Assembly (NCBI RefSeq): GCF_042679605.1
Contig: NZ_JBHTMU010000002.1
Span: 1-64,000, forward strand
Origin: Litorisediminicola beolgyonensis
GTDB lineage: Bacteria > Pseudomonadota > Alphaproteobacteria > Rhodobacterales > Rhodobacteraceae
Direction of reading: 5' to 3'
Length of the DNA: 64,000 nucleotides
Each line of letters begins with the position of its first letter. Position 1 is the stretch's first letter. Positions 54,450 through 62,853 of the stretch are shown here, piece after piece. The position numbers were made by a program, and so were the translations under genes. The notes beneath the pieces were generated by a model. The model was not told where the DNA came from. It worked only from the letters and a program-made list of their open reading frames with translations, and ran no database searches.

Positions 54450-56296
54450 GTCCGCCCGAACAGCCGCTCGATATCCGACAGCTTCAACTCCACGTAAGTG
54501 GGCCGCCCGTGGTTGCACTGCCCAGAATGCGGCACCGCCTCCATCTCGCGCAGAAGCGCGTTCATCTCCTCGCCGCGCATCCGGCGCCCCGAGCGGATCG
54601 AGCCGTGACAGGCGACGCGGCTCAGGATCGCCTCGATCTTCTCCTGCACGAGCCCCGAGCTCTCGCCCTCCGACAGCTCGTCCAGCACGTCGCGCAGGAG
54701 CCGCTCGGCATTGACCTCGCCCAGGATCGCGGGCGTCTCGCGCACCGCGACCGCGCTGCCGCCGAAGGGCTCGATCACCAGCCCCATCCGCGCCAGGTCG
54801 TCGGACGCCTCGAGCACGCGGCCCAGATCATCCGCCGAGAGTTCGACGATTTCCGGGATCAACAGCGCCTGCGCCGGAACGCCACGCTCGGCCATCTGCG
54901 CCTTCAGCTTCTCGTAGACCAGCCGCTCATGCGCCGCGTGCTGGTCTACGATGACGATCCCGTCCGCCGTCTGTGCGATGATGTAGTTCTCATGCACCTG
55001 CCCCCGCGCCGCACCAAGCGGCAGCGCCTCGGGCTGCGGACCGGGTTCCTCGGCCTCGGCGACATCCTCGACCACGCGCCCCGACCAGGTCGGCGCCATC
55101 TCGGCAAAGCCCGGGGCCTGCGCGGCATAGGACGCCGCCCGCGCGCCCGGCGACGGCCGGTCCATCTGGTAGACGCGCGGTGGCCCCGACGGCTCGGGCC
55201 GCATCGCGCCCAGCGCCGCCTGCGACACGGTGCTCGACGCGCGGTGCCCGGCCTCGGCCAGCGCGTGGCGCAGCGCCGTGACGATGAGCCCGCGCACCGC
55301 ACCCGCATCGCGGAACCGCACCTCGCTTTTCGCCGGATGCACGTTCACATCGACCCGCTCGGGATCACAGTCGAGAAACAGCGCCACCGCCGGGTGCCGG
55401 TCGCGGCTGAGGAAATCCTGGTAGGCTCCCCGCAGCGCCCCGAGAAAGAGCTTGTCGCGCACCGGACGTCCTTTGACGAAGAGATGCTGCGCCACGCTCG
55501 AGCCGCGCGAATAGGTCGGCAGCGCCGCGTAGCCGGTCAGCCGCACGCCCTCGCGCTCGGCGTCGATCCGGCAGGCGTTCTCGGTAAACTCGGCGCCCAG
55601 CACCTGCGCCAGCCGCGCGCGCAGCGCATCGAAGAGATCGCCGCTCACCGCATCGGCGCGGAAGGTCACGCGCCCCTCGCCGCCCCCCGAGACATCGCGC
55701 AGCGTGAACCCCACCGACGGCTCCGCCATCGCCAGCCGCCGGATCACCTCGCCCACGGCCTGGGTCTCGGCCCGGTCCGAGCGCATGAACTTGAGCCGCG
55801 CGGGCGTGGCGAAGAAGAGATCGCGCAGCGTGACGATGGTGCCGGGGCGCAGCGCGGCGGGCTTCACCTCGCTCATGCGCCCGCCCGCGACGGCGATCTC
55901 GACCCCGTCGAACCCGGCCGCCCGGCTCTGGATCGTCAGGCGCCCGACGGCCCCCAGGGACGGCAGCGCCTCGCCCCGGAAACCGAAGCTGTGGATGTTC
56001 AGAAGATCGCTGCCGTCGATCTTCGAGGTGGCGTGCCGCGACAGCGCCAGAGGCAGGTCCTCGGGCGCCATACCGCAGCCGTCATCGATGACCCGGATCA
56101 GCGTCTTGCCGCCATGCGCGATCTCGACCGTGACACGGCGCGCGCCCGCGTCGATAGCGTTCTCGACCAGTTCCTTGACCGCCGAGGCAGGCCGCTCGAC
56201 CACCTCGCCCGCGGCGATACGATTGATCGCCGCCTCGTCGAGCTGGCGGATCACGGGTCGGCCTTCGGCCCCGATATTGCGGCTGTGTGTGGTCAT
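54446..56296 (-). CDS. mutL: DNA mismatch repair protein MutL
   Basis: A 616-aa protein. The GHKL ATPase half has IAAGEVVERPASAVKELVENAIDAGA, VIDDGCGM and SKIDGSDLLNIHSFGFRGEALPS. The C-terminal half carries the metal-binding endonuclease motif DQHAAHERLVYE (DQHAx2Ex4E) and GQCNHGRPT. The endonuclease motif means this MutL nicks DNA itself, as in bacteria lacking MutH. It couples MutS recognition to strand excision. The start at 56296 is used. Translation from the later GTG before IRQLDEAAINRIAAGE is possible. Confidence 0.97.
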   Translation of the reverse strand: MTTHSRNIGAEGRPVIRQLDEAAINRIAAGEVVERPASAVKELVENAIDAGARRVTVEIAHGGKTLIRVIDDGCGMAPEDLPLALSRHATSKIDGSDLLNIHSFGFRGEALPSLGAVGRLTIQSRAAGFDGVEIAVAGGRMSEVKPAALRPGTIVTLRDLFFATPARLKFMRSDRAETQAVGEVIRRLAMAEPSVGFTLRDVSGGGEGRVTFRADAVSGDLFDALRARLAQVLGAEFTENACRIDAEREGVRLTGYAALPTYSRGSSVAQHLFVKGRPVRDKLFLGALRGAYQDFLSRDRHPAVALFLDCDPERVDVNVHPAKSEVRFRDAGAVRGLIVTALRHALAEAGHRASSTVSQAALGAMRPEPSGPPRVYQMDRPSPGARAASYAAQAPGFAEMAPTWSGRVVEDVAEAEEPGPQPEALPLGAARGQVHENYIIAQTADGIVIVDQHAAHERLVYEKLKAQMAERGVPAQALLIPEIVELSADDLGRVLEASDDLARMGLVIEPFGGSAVAVRETPAILGEVNAERLLRDVLDELSEGESSGLVQEKIEAILSRVACHGSIRSGRRMRGEEMNALLREMEAVPHSGQCNHGRPTYVELKLSDIERLFGRT

Positions 56297-56384
56297 GCCA
56301 CAAGACCTAGCAGGCACGGCGCGAGTCGTCCAAGTGAAATCCTCACCGTCCAGCCGGTGTCTTTTCGCTCTTTCACCCGAGCCC

Positions 56385-56415
56385 TTGACGCGCCATCATA
56401 TTCCATTATTTGAAT
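56385..56415 (+). promoter_or_regulatory. Promoter with SqrR/BigR-type operator
   Basis: TTGACG (56385-56390), 16 bp, TATTTG (56407-56412) as a plausible sigma-70 promoter. Over its -10 lies ATTC-CATTATTT-GAAT (56400-56415), which fits the ATTC-N8-GAAT dyad reported for persulfide-responsive SqrR-type ArsR repressors. The next gene is a persulfide dioxygenase. Confidence 0.65.
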
Positions 56416-56443
56416 ACAAAATTCCGAACCACGGAGCGTCCCG

Positions 56444-57340
56444 ATGTTTACCAAGACCAGCCCCTCCACCGGCCCCGGCAGCCCCGAAGTGACCGGGTTC
56501 TACGACGAGGCCAGCGGCTCGATCATGTATGTGCTCGCCGATCCGGCGACCAAGGAGGCCGCGCTGATCGACATCGTCCTCGATTTCGACCCGGCGCATG
56601 GCCGGACCCGCACCGACAGCGCCCAGGAGGTCCTCGACTTCGTGCGCGACCAGGGCCTGAGCGTCACATGGGTCCTCGACACCCATCCCCATGCCGATCA
56701 CATGATGGCCTCGGCCTGGCTGAAAGAGCAGACCGGCGCGCCCAACGCCATCGGCGAGAAGGTGCGCGACATCGCCGTGCTCTGGCGCGAGATCTACAAC
56801 CTTCCCGACGCTTTCGATGCCGACAAGAATTTCGACCGGCTCTTCGCCGAGGGCGAGACCTTCAAGGTCGGCGAGATCGATGTCCGGGTGATGCTCTCTC
56901 CGGGTCACACGCTGGGCTCGATCACCTATGTCGCGGGCGACGCGGCCTTCGTACACGATACCTTCATGCATGTGGACAGCGGCACCTCCCGCGCCGACTT
57001 CCCCGGCGGCTCCTCGGCCGAGCTCTACGACAGCCTGATGGCGATCCTCGACCTGCCCGAGGAGACGCGGCTCTTCGTTGGCCACGATTATCCGCCCGTG
57101 GGCGAGCGCACCGATCCGGCCTGGGAAGCGACCGTGGCCGAGCACAAGGCCCACAACAAGCATCTCGGCGGCGGTACCTCGAAAGAGGCGTTCCGCAAGA
57201 TCCGCGACGAGCGCGACGCCACGCTCGACCTGCCCGACCGGATGCTGCACGCGCTGCAGGTCAACCTCAGGGGCGGACGGCTTCCGGAACCCGAGAGCGA
57301 CGGGCGCGCTTATTTCAAGATACCTGCCAACCGGTTCTGA
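56444..57340 (+). CDS. blh: MBL-fold persulfide dioxygenase (Blh/ETHE1-like)
   Basis: A 298-aa metallo-beta-lactamase-fold protein. Metal site motifs are VLDTHPHADHMMASAWL (HxHxDH), LSPGHTLGSITYV, FVHDTFMHVDSGTSRADFPGGSS and LFVGHDYPP. The sequence around GxSRADFPGG is typical of the Blh/persulfide dioxygenase branch, which oxidises glutathione persulfide to sulfite. The adjacent rhodanese and the upstream ATTC-N8-GAAT operator support the sulfide/persulfide detoxification role. Confidence 0.92.
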   Translation: MFTKTSPSTGPGSPEVTGFYDEASGSIMYVLADPATKEAALIDIVLDFDPAHGRTRTDSAQEVLDFVRDQGLSVTWVLDTHPHADHMMASAWLKEQTGAPNAIGEKVRDIAVLWREIYNLPDAFDADKNFDRLFAEGETFKVGEIDVRVMLSPGHTLGSITYVAGDAAFVHDTFMHVDSGTSRADFPGGSSAELYDSLMAILDLPEETRLFVGHDYPPVGERTDPAWEATVAEHKAHNKHLGGGTSKEAFRKIRDERDATLDLPDRMLHALQVNLRGGRLPEPESDGRAYFKIPANRF

Positions 57341-57351
57341 AAGGCTCAGTC

Positions 57352-57729
57352 ATGAAAACCGTGGATGTGAACGGAAAGACCTTCGAACGCTGGAGCGTCG
57401 ACGAGGTCGCCAGCGCGCTCGAGGCCAACGAGATCGTGCTGATCGACGTGCGGATGCCGCTTGAATACGGGTTCGAGGCGATCCCCGGCGCGCTTAACAT
57501 GCCGCTGGCCTTCTTCGACCCGAAGAAGCTGCCCACCCAGGACGGCAAGCGCATCGTCCTGCACTGCGCCGGCGGGCTCCGGTCCGAGAAGATGGCCAAG
57601 CTCGCGCTCGAGGCCGGGTTCGACGTGATCGCCGATCTCGACGGCGGCTTCGGCGCCTGGAAGGAGGCCAAGAAGACCTACAGGGCCACCGACATGGCGA
57701 CGGGCGCGCCGAAGATCGTCTCCGAATGA
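57352..57729 (+). CDS. Rhodanese-like sulfurtransferase
   Basis: A 125-aa single rhodanese domain with the active-site loop HCAGGLRSEKM (catalytic Cys near residue 67) and the structural ALEANEIVLIDVRMPLEYGFEAIPGALNMPL. It carries sulfane sulfur between thiols. GAAAGG precedes the ATG, which lies 11 bp after the dioxygenase stop, so the two form an operon. The N-terminus MKTVDVNGKTFERWSVDEV carries no signal peptide, so it is cytoplasmic. Confidence 0.94.
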   Translation: MKTVDVNGKTFERWSVDEVASALEANEIVLIDVRMPLEYGFEAIPGALNMPLAFFDPKKLPTQDGKRIVLHCAGGLRSEKMAKLALEAGFDVIADLDGGFGAWKEAKKTYRATDMATGAPKIVSE

Positions 57730-57735
57730 CCGCAC

Positions 57736-57760
57736 GAGTGCCGCCCAAGCGGCGGCACTC
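57736..57760 (+). terminator. Hairpin after the rhodanese gene
   Basis: Perfect 10-bp stem GAGTGCCGCC / GGCGGCACTC with CAAGC loop, 6 bp after the stop. No T-run. Confidence 0.6.
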
Positions 57761-57768
57761 ATCTCAGG

Positions 57769-57784
57769 GTTGACAGCTGTCAAC
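57769..57784. promoter_or_regulatory. Perfect CRP/FNR-type palindrome
   Basis: GTTGAC-AGCT-GTCAAC, a perfect 16-bp palindrome whose core TTGAC-N4-GTCAA matches the FnrL/CRP-family consensus exactly. It is intergenic, 141 bp upstream of the methyltransferase start and 40 bp after the rhodanese stop. Confidence 0.6.
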
Positions 57785-57924
57785 TGGTGACCCTGCCTCG
57801 TACTGGCTCTTCCCCCACAGCGCGCAGTTCGATTGGCGGCTCCGCCCCAAAACGACCATGATCGCTTCCATTTTTGGCCCTTCTTCCAGTGGACGCTCCC
57901 CAAGACAAAAGTGGGAGACGCGCC

Positions 57925-58713
57925 GTGCTGCATATGATGAAGCAACAAGTCCGCACCTGGGAACGGGATCGCCGGTATCCGACAGTGACCAAGGCCGCGA
58001 CCACCGCTTGGCTGACCGCCCACAACGCACAGGATCGCTACTACATGACCGCGACCCAGGACGCGCTGGCAGCGGGCGAGCTGCCGTCCGATCCGCGCGA
58101 TGCGGCAGAGGCCGTGCTGGAGGGCTCGATCGGCCGGGCCATTCGCCCGATGCAGCTTCTCGACGAGTTGGCCGGTCTGATCGAGGTCGTCGCCGAGACC
58201 CGCCCCAAGCGGCTGGTCGAGATCGGCACGGCTCGGGGCGGCACGCTGATGCTGCTCTGCCGCTTCGCCGCGCCCGACGCGACCATCGTCAGTGTCGACC
58301 TGCCCTATGGCCGCAACGGCGGCGGCTATCCCAAGTGGAAGATGCCGTTCTACCAGGATTTCGCGCTTCCCGGGCAGACGCTGCATCTCCTGCGCGGCAA
58401 TTCGCATGATCCCGACACCCGCGACCGGGTCCGCGATGCGCTCGGTGGACCGGCGGATCTGATCTTCATCGACGCGGACCACTCCTATGCCGGGGTGAAG
58501 ACCGATTACGAACTCTACACGCCGCTCCTGCGTCCCGGCGGGATCGCGGGGCTCCATGACATCCTTCCGAACGAGGACGACCCCTCGATCGATGTCGCGC
58601 CCTTCTGGGACAAGCTCGAAGCGGACGCGCGCCTCAAGACCCGCCGGATCGTGCAGGACCCGGATCAGGGCGCTTACGGGATCGGGCTTGTGGAGGTGCC
58701 GACCCAGGCCTGA
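57925..58713 (+). CDS. SAM-dependent methyltransferase (Methyltransf_24-like)
   Basis: A 262-aa class I methyltransferase. SAM-binding motif RLVEIGTARGGTLMLLCRFA, then acidic loop IVSVDLPYG and the carboxylate motif ADLIFIDADHSYAGVKTDYELYTPLLRPGGIAGLHDI. The sequence belongs to the Methyltransf_24/cephalosporin hydroxylase-like group that modifies sugars or small molecules, and the acceptor is unknown. The GTG at 57925 is chosen because GGGAG lies seven bases before it. Downstream ATGs at 57934/57937 lack a site. A perfect FNR-type palindrome is upstream. Confidence 0.87.
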   Translation: MLHMMKQQVRTWERDRRYPTVTKAATTAWLTAHNAQDRYYMTATQDALAAGELPSDPRDAAEAVLEGSIGRAIRPMQLLDELAGLIEVVAETRPKRLVEIGTARGGTLMLLCRFAAPDATIVSVDLPYGRNGGGYPKWKMPFYQDFALPGQTLHLLRGNSHDPDTRDRVRDALGGPADLIFIDADHSYAGVKTDYELYTPLLRPGGIAGLHDILPNEDDPSIDVAPFWDKLEADARLKTRRIVQDPDQGAYGIGLVEVPTQA

Positions 58714-58723
58714 GCCCATCCCA

Positions 58724-58762
58724 AAAATATAGCGCCGCCGGGTGGGAGGGACCCGGCGGCGC
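58724..58762 (-). terminator. Terminator of the serine-cycle operon
   Basis: Perfect 12-bp stem GCGCCGCCGGGT / ACCCGGCGGCGC (58732-58743, 58751-58762), followed on the minus strand by TATATTTTTGG. It lies 23 bp after the hprA stop and also faces the end of the methyltransferase gene. Confidence 0.85.
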
Positions 58763-58785
58763 GTCGCCGTTCGCGAAACCCGGTG

Positions 58786-59754
58786 TCAGGTCACCGGGTT
58801 CGGAACATCCTGTCCGGCAAAGAACGCGTCGAGATTGTCGGCGACCATCTTGCCCATGTCCTCGCGCGTCTCGGTCGTGGCCGAGCCCAGATGCGGCAGG
58901 AGCACGACATTCTCCATCTCGATCAAGGCCTGAGGCACCTTGGGCTCGCCCTCGAACACGTCGAGACCGGCGCCCGCGATCTTGCCCGACTGAAGCGCCG
59001 CGATCAGGGCCTCCTGGTCGATCACGTCGCCCCGGGCGGTGTTGATCAGCATGCCGCGGGGACCGATCAGCGCCAGCCGCTCGGCATTCATCAGATGGGT
59101 GTTGTCGCCGCCGCCGGGCACATGCAGGGACACCACGTCCGCCGCCTCGAGAACCGCCTCGATGGTGTCGAGACGGGTGGCCTCGATCCCCTCCAACGCA
59201 GCGTCCGGCACGTCAACGAGATTGTAATACACAACCTTCATCCCGAAGGCCGCCTGCGCCCGCTTCGCGGTGGCTATGCCGATCCGACCCATGCCGACGA
59301 TCCCGAGCGTCTTGTCGCGCAGACGGGTGCCCATCATGTGGGTGGGCCGCCAGCCGGTCCAGTTGCCCGAGCGCAGCTCGCGTTCGCCCTCGCCCGCGCG
59401 GCGGGCCAGCATGAGCATCAGCGTGATCGCGGTGTCCGCGGTGCAGTCCGTCAGCACATGCGGGGTGTTGGTCACCGTCAGCCCCGCGGCCTTGGCCGCC
59501 TCGATGTCGATATGATTGAAACCGACACCGAAATTTCCGAGGATCTGCGCCCGGTGATTGCCGCTGAAGATCGACGCCGGAAGCTTGTCGGACACGGTCG
59601 GGCAGACCGCGTCGTATTCGTTCAGCGCCGCGCCGATCTCTTCGGTCGTCATCGGCGTGTCGGTTTCGTTGAGCGTCGCGTCATAGGTCTCGGACAGACG
59701 CTTCTCGACCGCCTCGGGCCATTTCCGCGTGATCAGGATTGTCTTCTTCGCCAT
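58786..59754 (-). CDS. hprA: D-isomer 2-hydroxyacid dehydrogenase, probable hydroxypyruvate reductase
   Basis: A 322-aa NAD(P)H-dependent enzyme. Substrate-domain motif ILGNFGVGFNHIDIEAAKAAGLTVTNTP, nucleotide fold TLGIVGMGRIGIATAKRAQAF-like, catalytic Arg in NTARGDVIDQ, Glu in AGLDVFEGEP and His in VLLPHLGSAT. In the serine cycle hydroxypyruvate reductase converts hydroxypyruvate to D-glycerate. Position as the last gene of sga-mcl-mtkA-mtkB-hprA supports this. By sequence alone a glyoxylate reductase is equally possible. Confidence 0.9.
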   Translation of the reverse strand: MAKKTILITRKWPEAVEKRLSETYDATLNETDTPMTTEEIGAALNEYDAVCPTVSDKLPASIFSGNHRAQILGNFGVGFNHIDIEAAKAAGLTVTNTPHVLTDCTADTAITLMLMLARRAGEGERELRSGNWTGWRPTHMMGTRLRDKTLGIVGMGRIGIATAKRAQAAFGMKVVYYNLVDVPDAALEGIEATRLDTIEAVLEAADVVSLHVPGGGDNTHLMNAERLALIGPRGMLINTARGDVIDQEALIAALQSGKIAGAGLDVFEGEPKVPQALIEMENVVLLPHLGSATTETREDMGKMVADNLDAFFAGQDVPNPVT

Positions 59755-59755
59755 A

Positions 59756-60655
59756 TCAGGCAGCCACCTTCTTGCCAGTCATGACCGCCTCGACGGTTTC
59801 GCCAAAGGCAGCCGGGTTCGGAACGATGGTATGCCCGGCTTCGCGAATGATCTCGACCTTTTCCTGCGCGCTTTCGCCGAAAGCCGACACGATAGCGCCC
59901 GCATGGCCCATGCGCTTGCCCTTGGGCGCCGAGAGACCGGCGACATAGGCCATGAGCGGCTTCTTCATGTGCTCGCGCGCCCAATGCGCGGCCTCGGCCT
60001 CCTGCGGGCCGCCGATCTCGCCGATCATCACGACGGCGTCGGTGTCGGGATCGTCGTTGAAAAGCTCGAGCACGTCGCGGAAGGAGAACCCGTTGATCGG
60101 GTCGCCGCCGATGCCGATCGAGGTCGAGACCCCGATGCCGCGCGACTTCATCTGGCTCGCCGCCTCGTAGCCGAGCGTGCCCGAACGCCCGACGATGCCG
60201 ACGCGGCCGGGCATGTAGATCGAGCCCGGCATGATCCCCATCATCGCCTCGCCCGGGGTGATCGTCCCGGCGCAGTTCGGACCGGTGAGGATCATCCGGT
60301 CCTCTTTCTTGTAGCGGCGCATGTAGCGCTTCACGCGCATCATGTCCTGGGCGGGAATGCCGTCGGTGATGCAGACGCAATACTTGATGCCCGCATCGGC
60401 CGCTTCCATGATCGAATCCGCGGCGAAGGGCGGCGGGACGAAGACGATGGAGGCCTCGGCCCCGGTCTCTTTCACGGCGCCTTTCACGGTATTGAAGACG
60501 GGCTTTTCGAGATGCGTGCCGCCGCCCTTGCCGGGGGTGACGCCGCCGACGACGTTGGTGCCGTACTCGATCATTTCCTGGGCGTGGAAGGTGCCGATCT
60601 TGCCGGTGAAGCCCTGCACGAGCACCTTGGTATCCTTGTTCAACAGAATGGACAT
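59756..60655 (-). CDS. mtkB: Malate--CoA ligase subunit beta-type (SucD-like)
   Basis: A 299-aa SucD-fold subunit with CoA-binding N-terminus (VLVQGFTGKIGTFHAQEMIEYGTNVVGGVTPGKGG). The active-site phosphohistidine region is GKRMGHAGAIVSAFGESAQEK. The sequence IGIGGDPINGFSFRDVLELFNDDPDTDAVVMIGEIGG matches malate thiokinase and succinyl-CoA synthetase alpha subunits. Placement next to malyl-CoA lyase and serine-glyoxylate aminotransferase points to malate-CoA ligase of the serine cycle and not succinate. It starts 14 bp after mtkA. Confidence 0.9.
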   Translation of the reverse strand: MSILLNKDTKVLVQGFTGKIGTFHAQEMIEYGTNVVGGVTPGKGGGTHLEKPVFNTVKGAVKETGAEASIVFVPPPFAADSIMEAADAGIKYCVCITDGIPAQDMMRVKRYMRRYKKEDRMILTGPNCAGTITPGEAMMGIMPGSIYMPGRVGIVGRSGTLGYEAASQMKSRGIGVSTSIGIGGDPINGFSFRDVLELFNDDPDTDAVVMIGEIGGPQEAEAAHWAREHMKKPLMAYVAGLSAPKGKRMGHAGAIVSAFGESAQEKVEIIREAGHTIVPNPAAFGETVEAVMTGKKVAA

Positions 60656-60669
60656 GGGTCCTCCTCCTC

Positions 60670-61848
60670 TCAGGCCGCGGCCTTGCCGGATTTCTTCCAC
60701 TCGGCGACCGCGTGTTCGGCGGCCTCTTTGAGCGTGTCGGCGACGATGACGTCGGGGGCTTTCTGGGCGAGGATCGCCTTGCCTTCCTCGACCTTGGTTC
60801 CGGAGAGCCGCACCACCAGGGGCACGTTCACGCCGACCTCCTGGAGCGCCTTGACGACGCCCTCGGCGACCCAGTCGCAGCGGTTGATGCCCGCGAAGAT
60901 GTTCACGAGGATGACCTCGACCTTCTCGTCCTGGAGAACGGCGCGGAAGCTCTTGGCGACCCGCTCGGGGCTGGCGCCGCCGCCGATATCGAGGAAGTTC
61001 GCAGGGTCTCCGCCGGCGATCTTGATCATGTCCATCGTCGCCATGGCAAGACCTGCGCCGTTGATGATGCAGCCGATATTTCCGTCGAGCCCGACATAGG
61101 ACAGGCCGCGATCGGAGGCGAAGGTCTCGCGCGGGTCTTCCTGGCTCTTGTCGCGGAGTTCGCTGATTTCAGGGCGGCGAAAGATGGCGTTCTCGTCGAA
61201 GCTCATCTTGCAGTCGAGCGCGAAGATGTCGTCGCGCGCCACCACCAGCGGATTGATCTCGAGCATGCCCGCATCGTAGTCGCGGAACACCCGGTAGCAG
61301 CCGAGGATGGTCTGCACCGCCTTGCCGATCAGCTTGCCCTCGAGCCCCAGACCGAAGGCGATCTCGCGGGCCTGGAACTCGAGCATGCCGACGCCGGGAT
61401 CGACCACGCAGCGCACGAGGCTGTCGGGCTCCTTCTCGGCGATCTCCTCGATCTCCATGCCGCCCTGGCTGGAGGCGACGATCATGATCCGCTCGAACTT
61501 GCGGTCGAGCACGAAGCCCAGGTAGATTTCGCGCTCGATATCGACGGTCTCCTCGATATAGAGCCGGTTCACCAGCTTGCCGGACGGGCCGGTCTGGTGG
61601 GTGACGAGCTTGCGGCCCAGAAGCTTCTCGGCGGCCTCCTCGACCTCCTTCTCGCTCCGGCAGAGGATGATGCCCCCGGCCTTGCCGCGGGCGCCGGAAT
61701 GGATCTGGGCCTTCACGACCCACGCCTCTCCGCCGATCTCCGCGGCGCGGTAGGCCGCCTGCTCAGGGCTGTAGGCCAGCCCGCCCCGCGGCATGCGGAT
61801 GCCCTGCGTCGCCAAGAGCTCCTTGGCCTGGTATTCATGGATATCCAT
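60670..61848 (-). CDS. mtkA: Malate--CoA ligase ATP-grasp subunit (SucC-like)
   Basis: A 392-aa ATP-grasp protein: MDIHEYQAKELLATQGIRMPRGGLAYSPEQA, WVVKAQIHSGARGKAGGI (nucleotide-binding), EINPLVVARDDIFALDCKMSFDENA (metal-binding Glu/Asn), GNIGCIINGAGLAMATMDMIKIAGGDPANFLDIGGGA. It forms malyl-CoA from malate, CoA and ATP with MtkB. Distinguishing malate from succinate thiokinase rests on the gene neighbourhood. GGAGG precedes the ATG at 61848. Confidence 0.9.
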   Translation of the reverse strand: MDIHEYQAKELLATQGIRMPRGGLAYSPEQAAYRAAEIGGEAWVVKAQIHSGARGKAGGIILCRSEKEVEEAAEKLLGRKLVTHQTGPSGKLVNRLYIEETVDIEREIYLGFVLDRKFERIMIVASSQGGMEIEEIAEKEPDSLVRCVVDPGVGMLEFQAREIAFGLGLEGKLIGKAVQTILGCYRVFRDYDAGMLEINPLVVARDDIFALDCKMSFDENAIFRRPEISELRDKSQEDPRETFASDRGLSYVGLDGNIGCIINGAGLAMATMDMIKIAGGDPANFLDIGGGASPERVAKSFRAVLQDEKVEVILVNIFAGINRCDWVAEGVVKALQEVGVNVPLVVRLSGTKVEEGKAILAQKAPDVIVADTLKEAAEHAVAEWKKSGKAAA

Positions 61849-61859
61849 CGGTTCCTCCC

Positions 61860-62804
61860 TTACGCCGCGCGCTTCTTGAGTTCGTCCTGAACGGCCAGCA
61901 CGTTCTTGGCCATCTTCTCGGAGGCCGCGTCGATCATCTTGCCGTCGAGGCTGGCCGCGCCCTTGCCCTGCGCGGCGGCCTCTTTCAGCGCCTCGAGGAT
62001 ACGCTCGGCGCGGGTGACCTCGGCCTCGGTGGGCGAGTATTCCTCGTTGGCGAGCGCGATCTGGCTCGGGTGGATCGCCCATTTGCCCTCGATGCCCAGC
62101 GCCGCGCCGCGCTTGCAGGCGTCGCGGAAACCGTCGGGATCGGAGAAATCGCCGAACGGCCCGTCGATCGGACGGATGCCGTAGGCGCGGCAGGCGGTGG
62201 TCATGCGGCTGAGCGCGGCATGCCACTGGTCGCCCGGGTAGTTCGGGTTGAGACCGCCGATATTGACCGTGCGCGCCTTGTGGAAGGCGGCGTAGTCGGC
62301 GACGCCGAAATGCATCGCCTCGAGCCGCGAAGGCATGGCGGCGATCGCCTCGACATTGGCCATGCCGAGCGGCGTCTCGATCAGCGCCTCGATGCCGATC
62401 TTGCGGGAGAAGCCCTTGGCCATCTCGATCTGGTTGAGCATCGCCTCGACCATGTAGACATCCGAGGGCGTGCCCACCTTGGGGATCAGCACGATGTCGA
62501 GCTTGTCGCCTGCCTGTTCGACCACGTCGACCACGTCGCGATACATGTAATGGGTGTCGAGCCCGTTGATCCGGACGCTCGTGACCTTGTTGTGGCCCGC
62601 CCAGTCGAGATCGTTCAGAAGCTGGATCGCGTTCTTGCGGGCCTGTTCCTTGTCATTCGGCGCGACCGCGTCCTCGAGATCGAGGAAGACGACATCCGCC
62701 TCGGACTTGCAGGCCTTTTCGACCATCTCGGGGTTGGACGCCGGGACCGCGAGCGTCGAGCGCTGAAGGCGGCTCTTGCGGGTGCCGTAAACCATGTGGC
62801 TCAT
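61860..62804 (-). CDS. mcl: L-malyl-CoA / beta-methylmalyl-CoA lyase
   Basis: A 314-aa CitE-superfamily enzyme that cleaves malyl-CoA to acetyl-CoA and glyoxylate. Landmarks are RSTLAVPASNPEMVEKACKSEADVVFLDLEDAVAP (metal-binding Asp/Glu), SVRINGLDTHYMYRDV, ALIETPLGMANVEAIAAMPSRLEAMHFGVADYAAF and GKWAIHPSQIALANEEYSPTE. The length and the first 80 residues fit the Mcl1 type of Rhodobacterales and Methylobacterium. Its start may be 62804 or three codons later. No strong ribosome binding site is seen for either, while the 11-bp gap to mtkA indicates one transcript. Confidence 0.93.
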   Translation of the reverse strand: MSHMVYGTRKSRLQRSTLAVPASNPEMVEKACKSEADVVFLDLEDAVAPNDKEQARKNAIQLLNDLDWAGHNKVTSVRINGLDTHYMYRDVVDVVEQAGDKLDIVLIPKVGTPSDVYMVEAMLNQIEMAKGFSRKIGIEALIETPLGMANVEAIAAMPSRLEAMHFGVADYAAFHKARTVNIGGLNPNYPGDQWHAALSRMTTACRAYGIRPIDGPFGDFSDPDGFRDACKRGAALGIEGKWAIHPSQIALANEEYSPTEAEVTRAERILEALKEAAAQGKGAASLDGKMIDAASEKMAKNVLAVQDELKKRAA

Positions 62805-62853
62805 AAGGGAAGTCTTTCCGTCTTGTCAGGATGTGTCGAGGGCGAGGGGCGGC

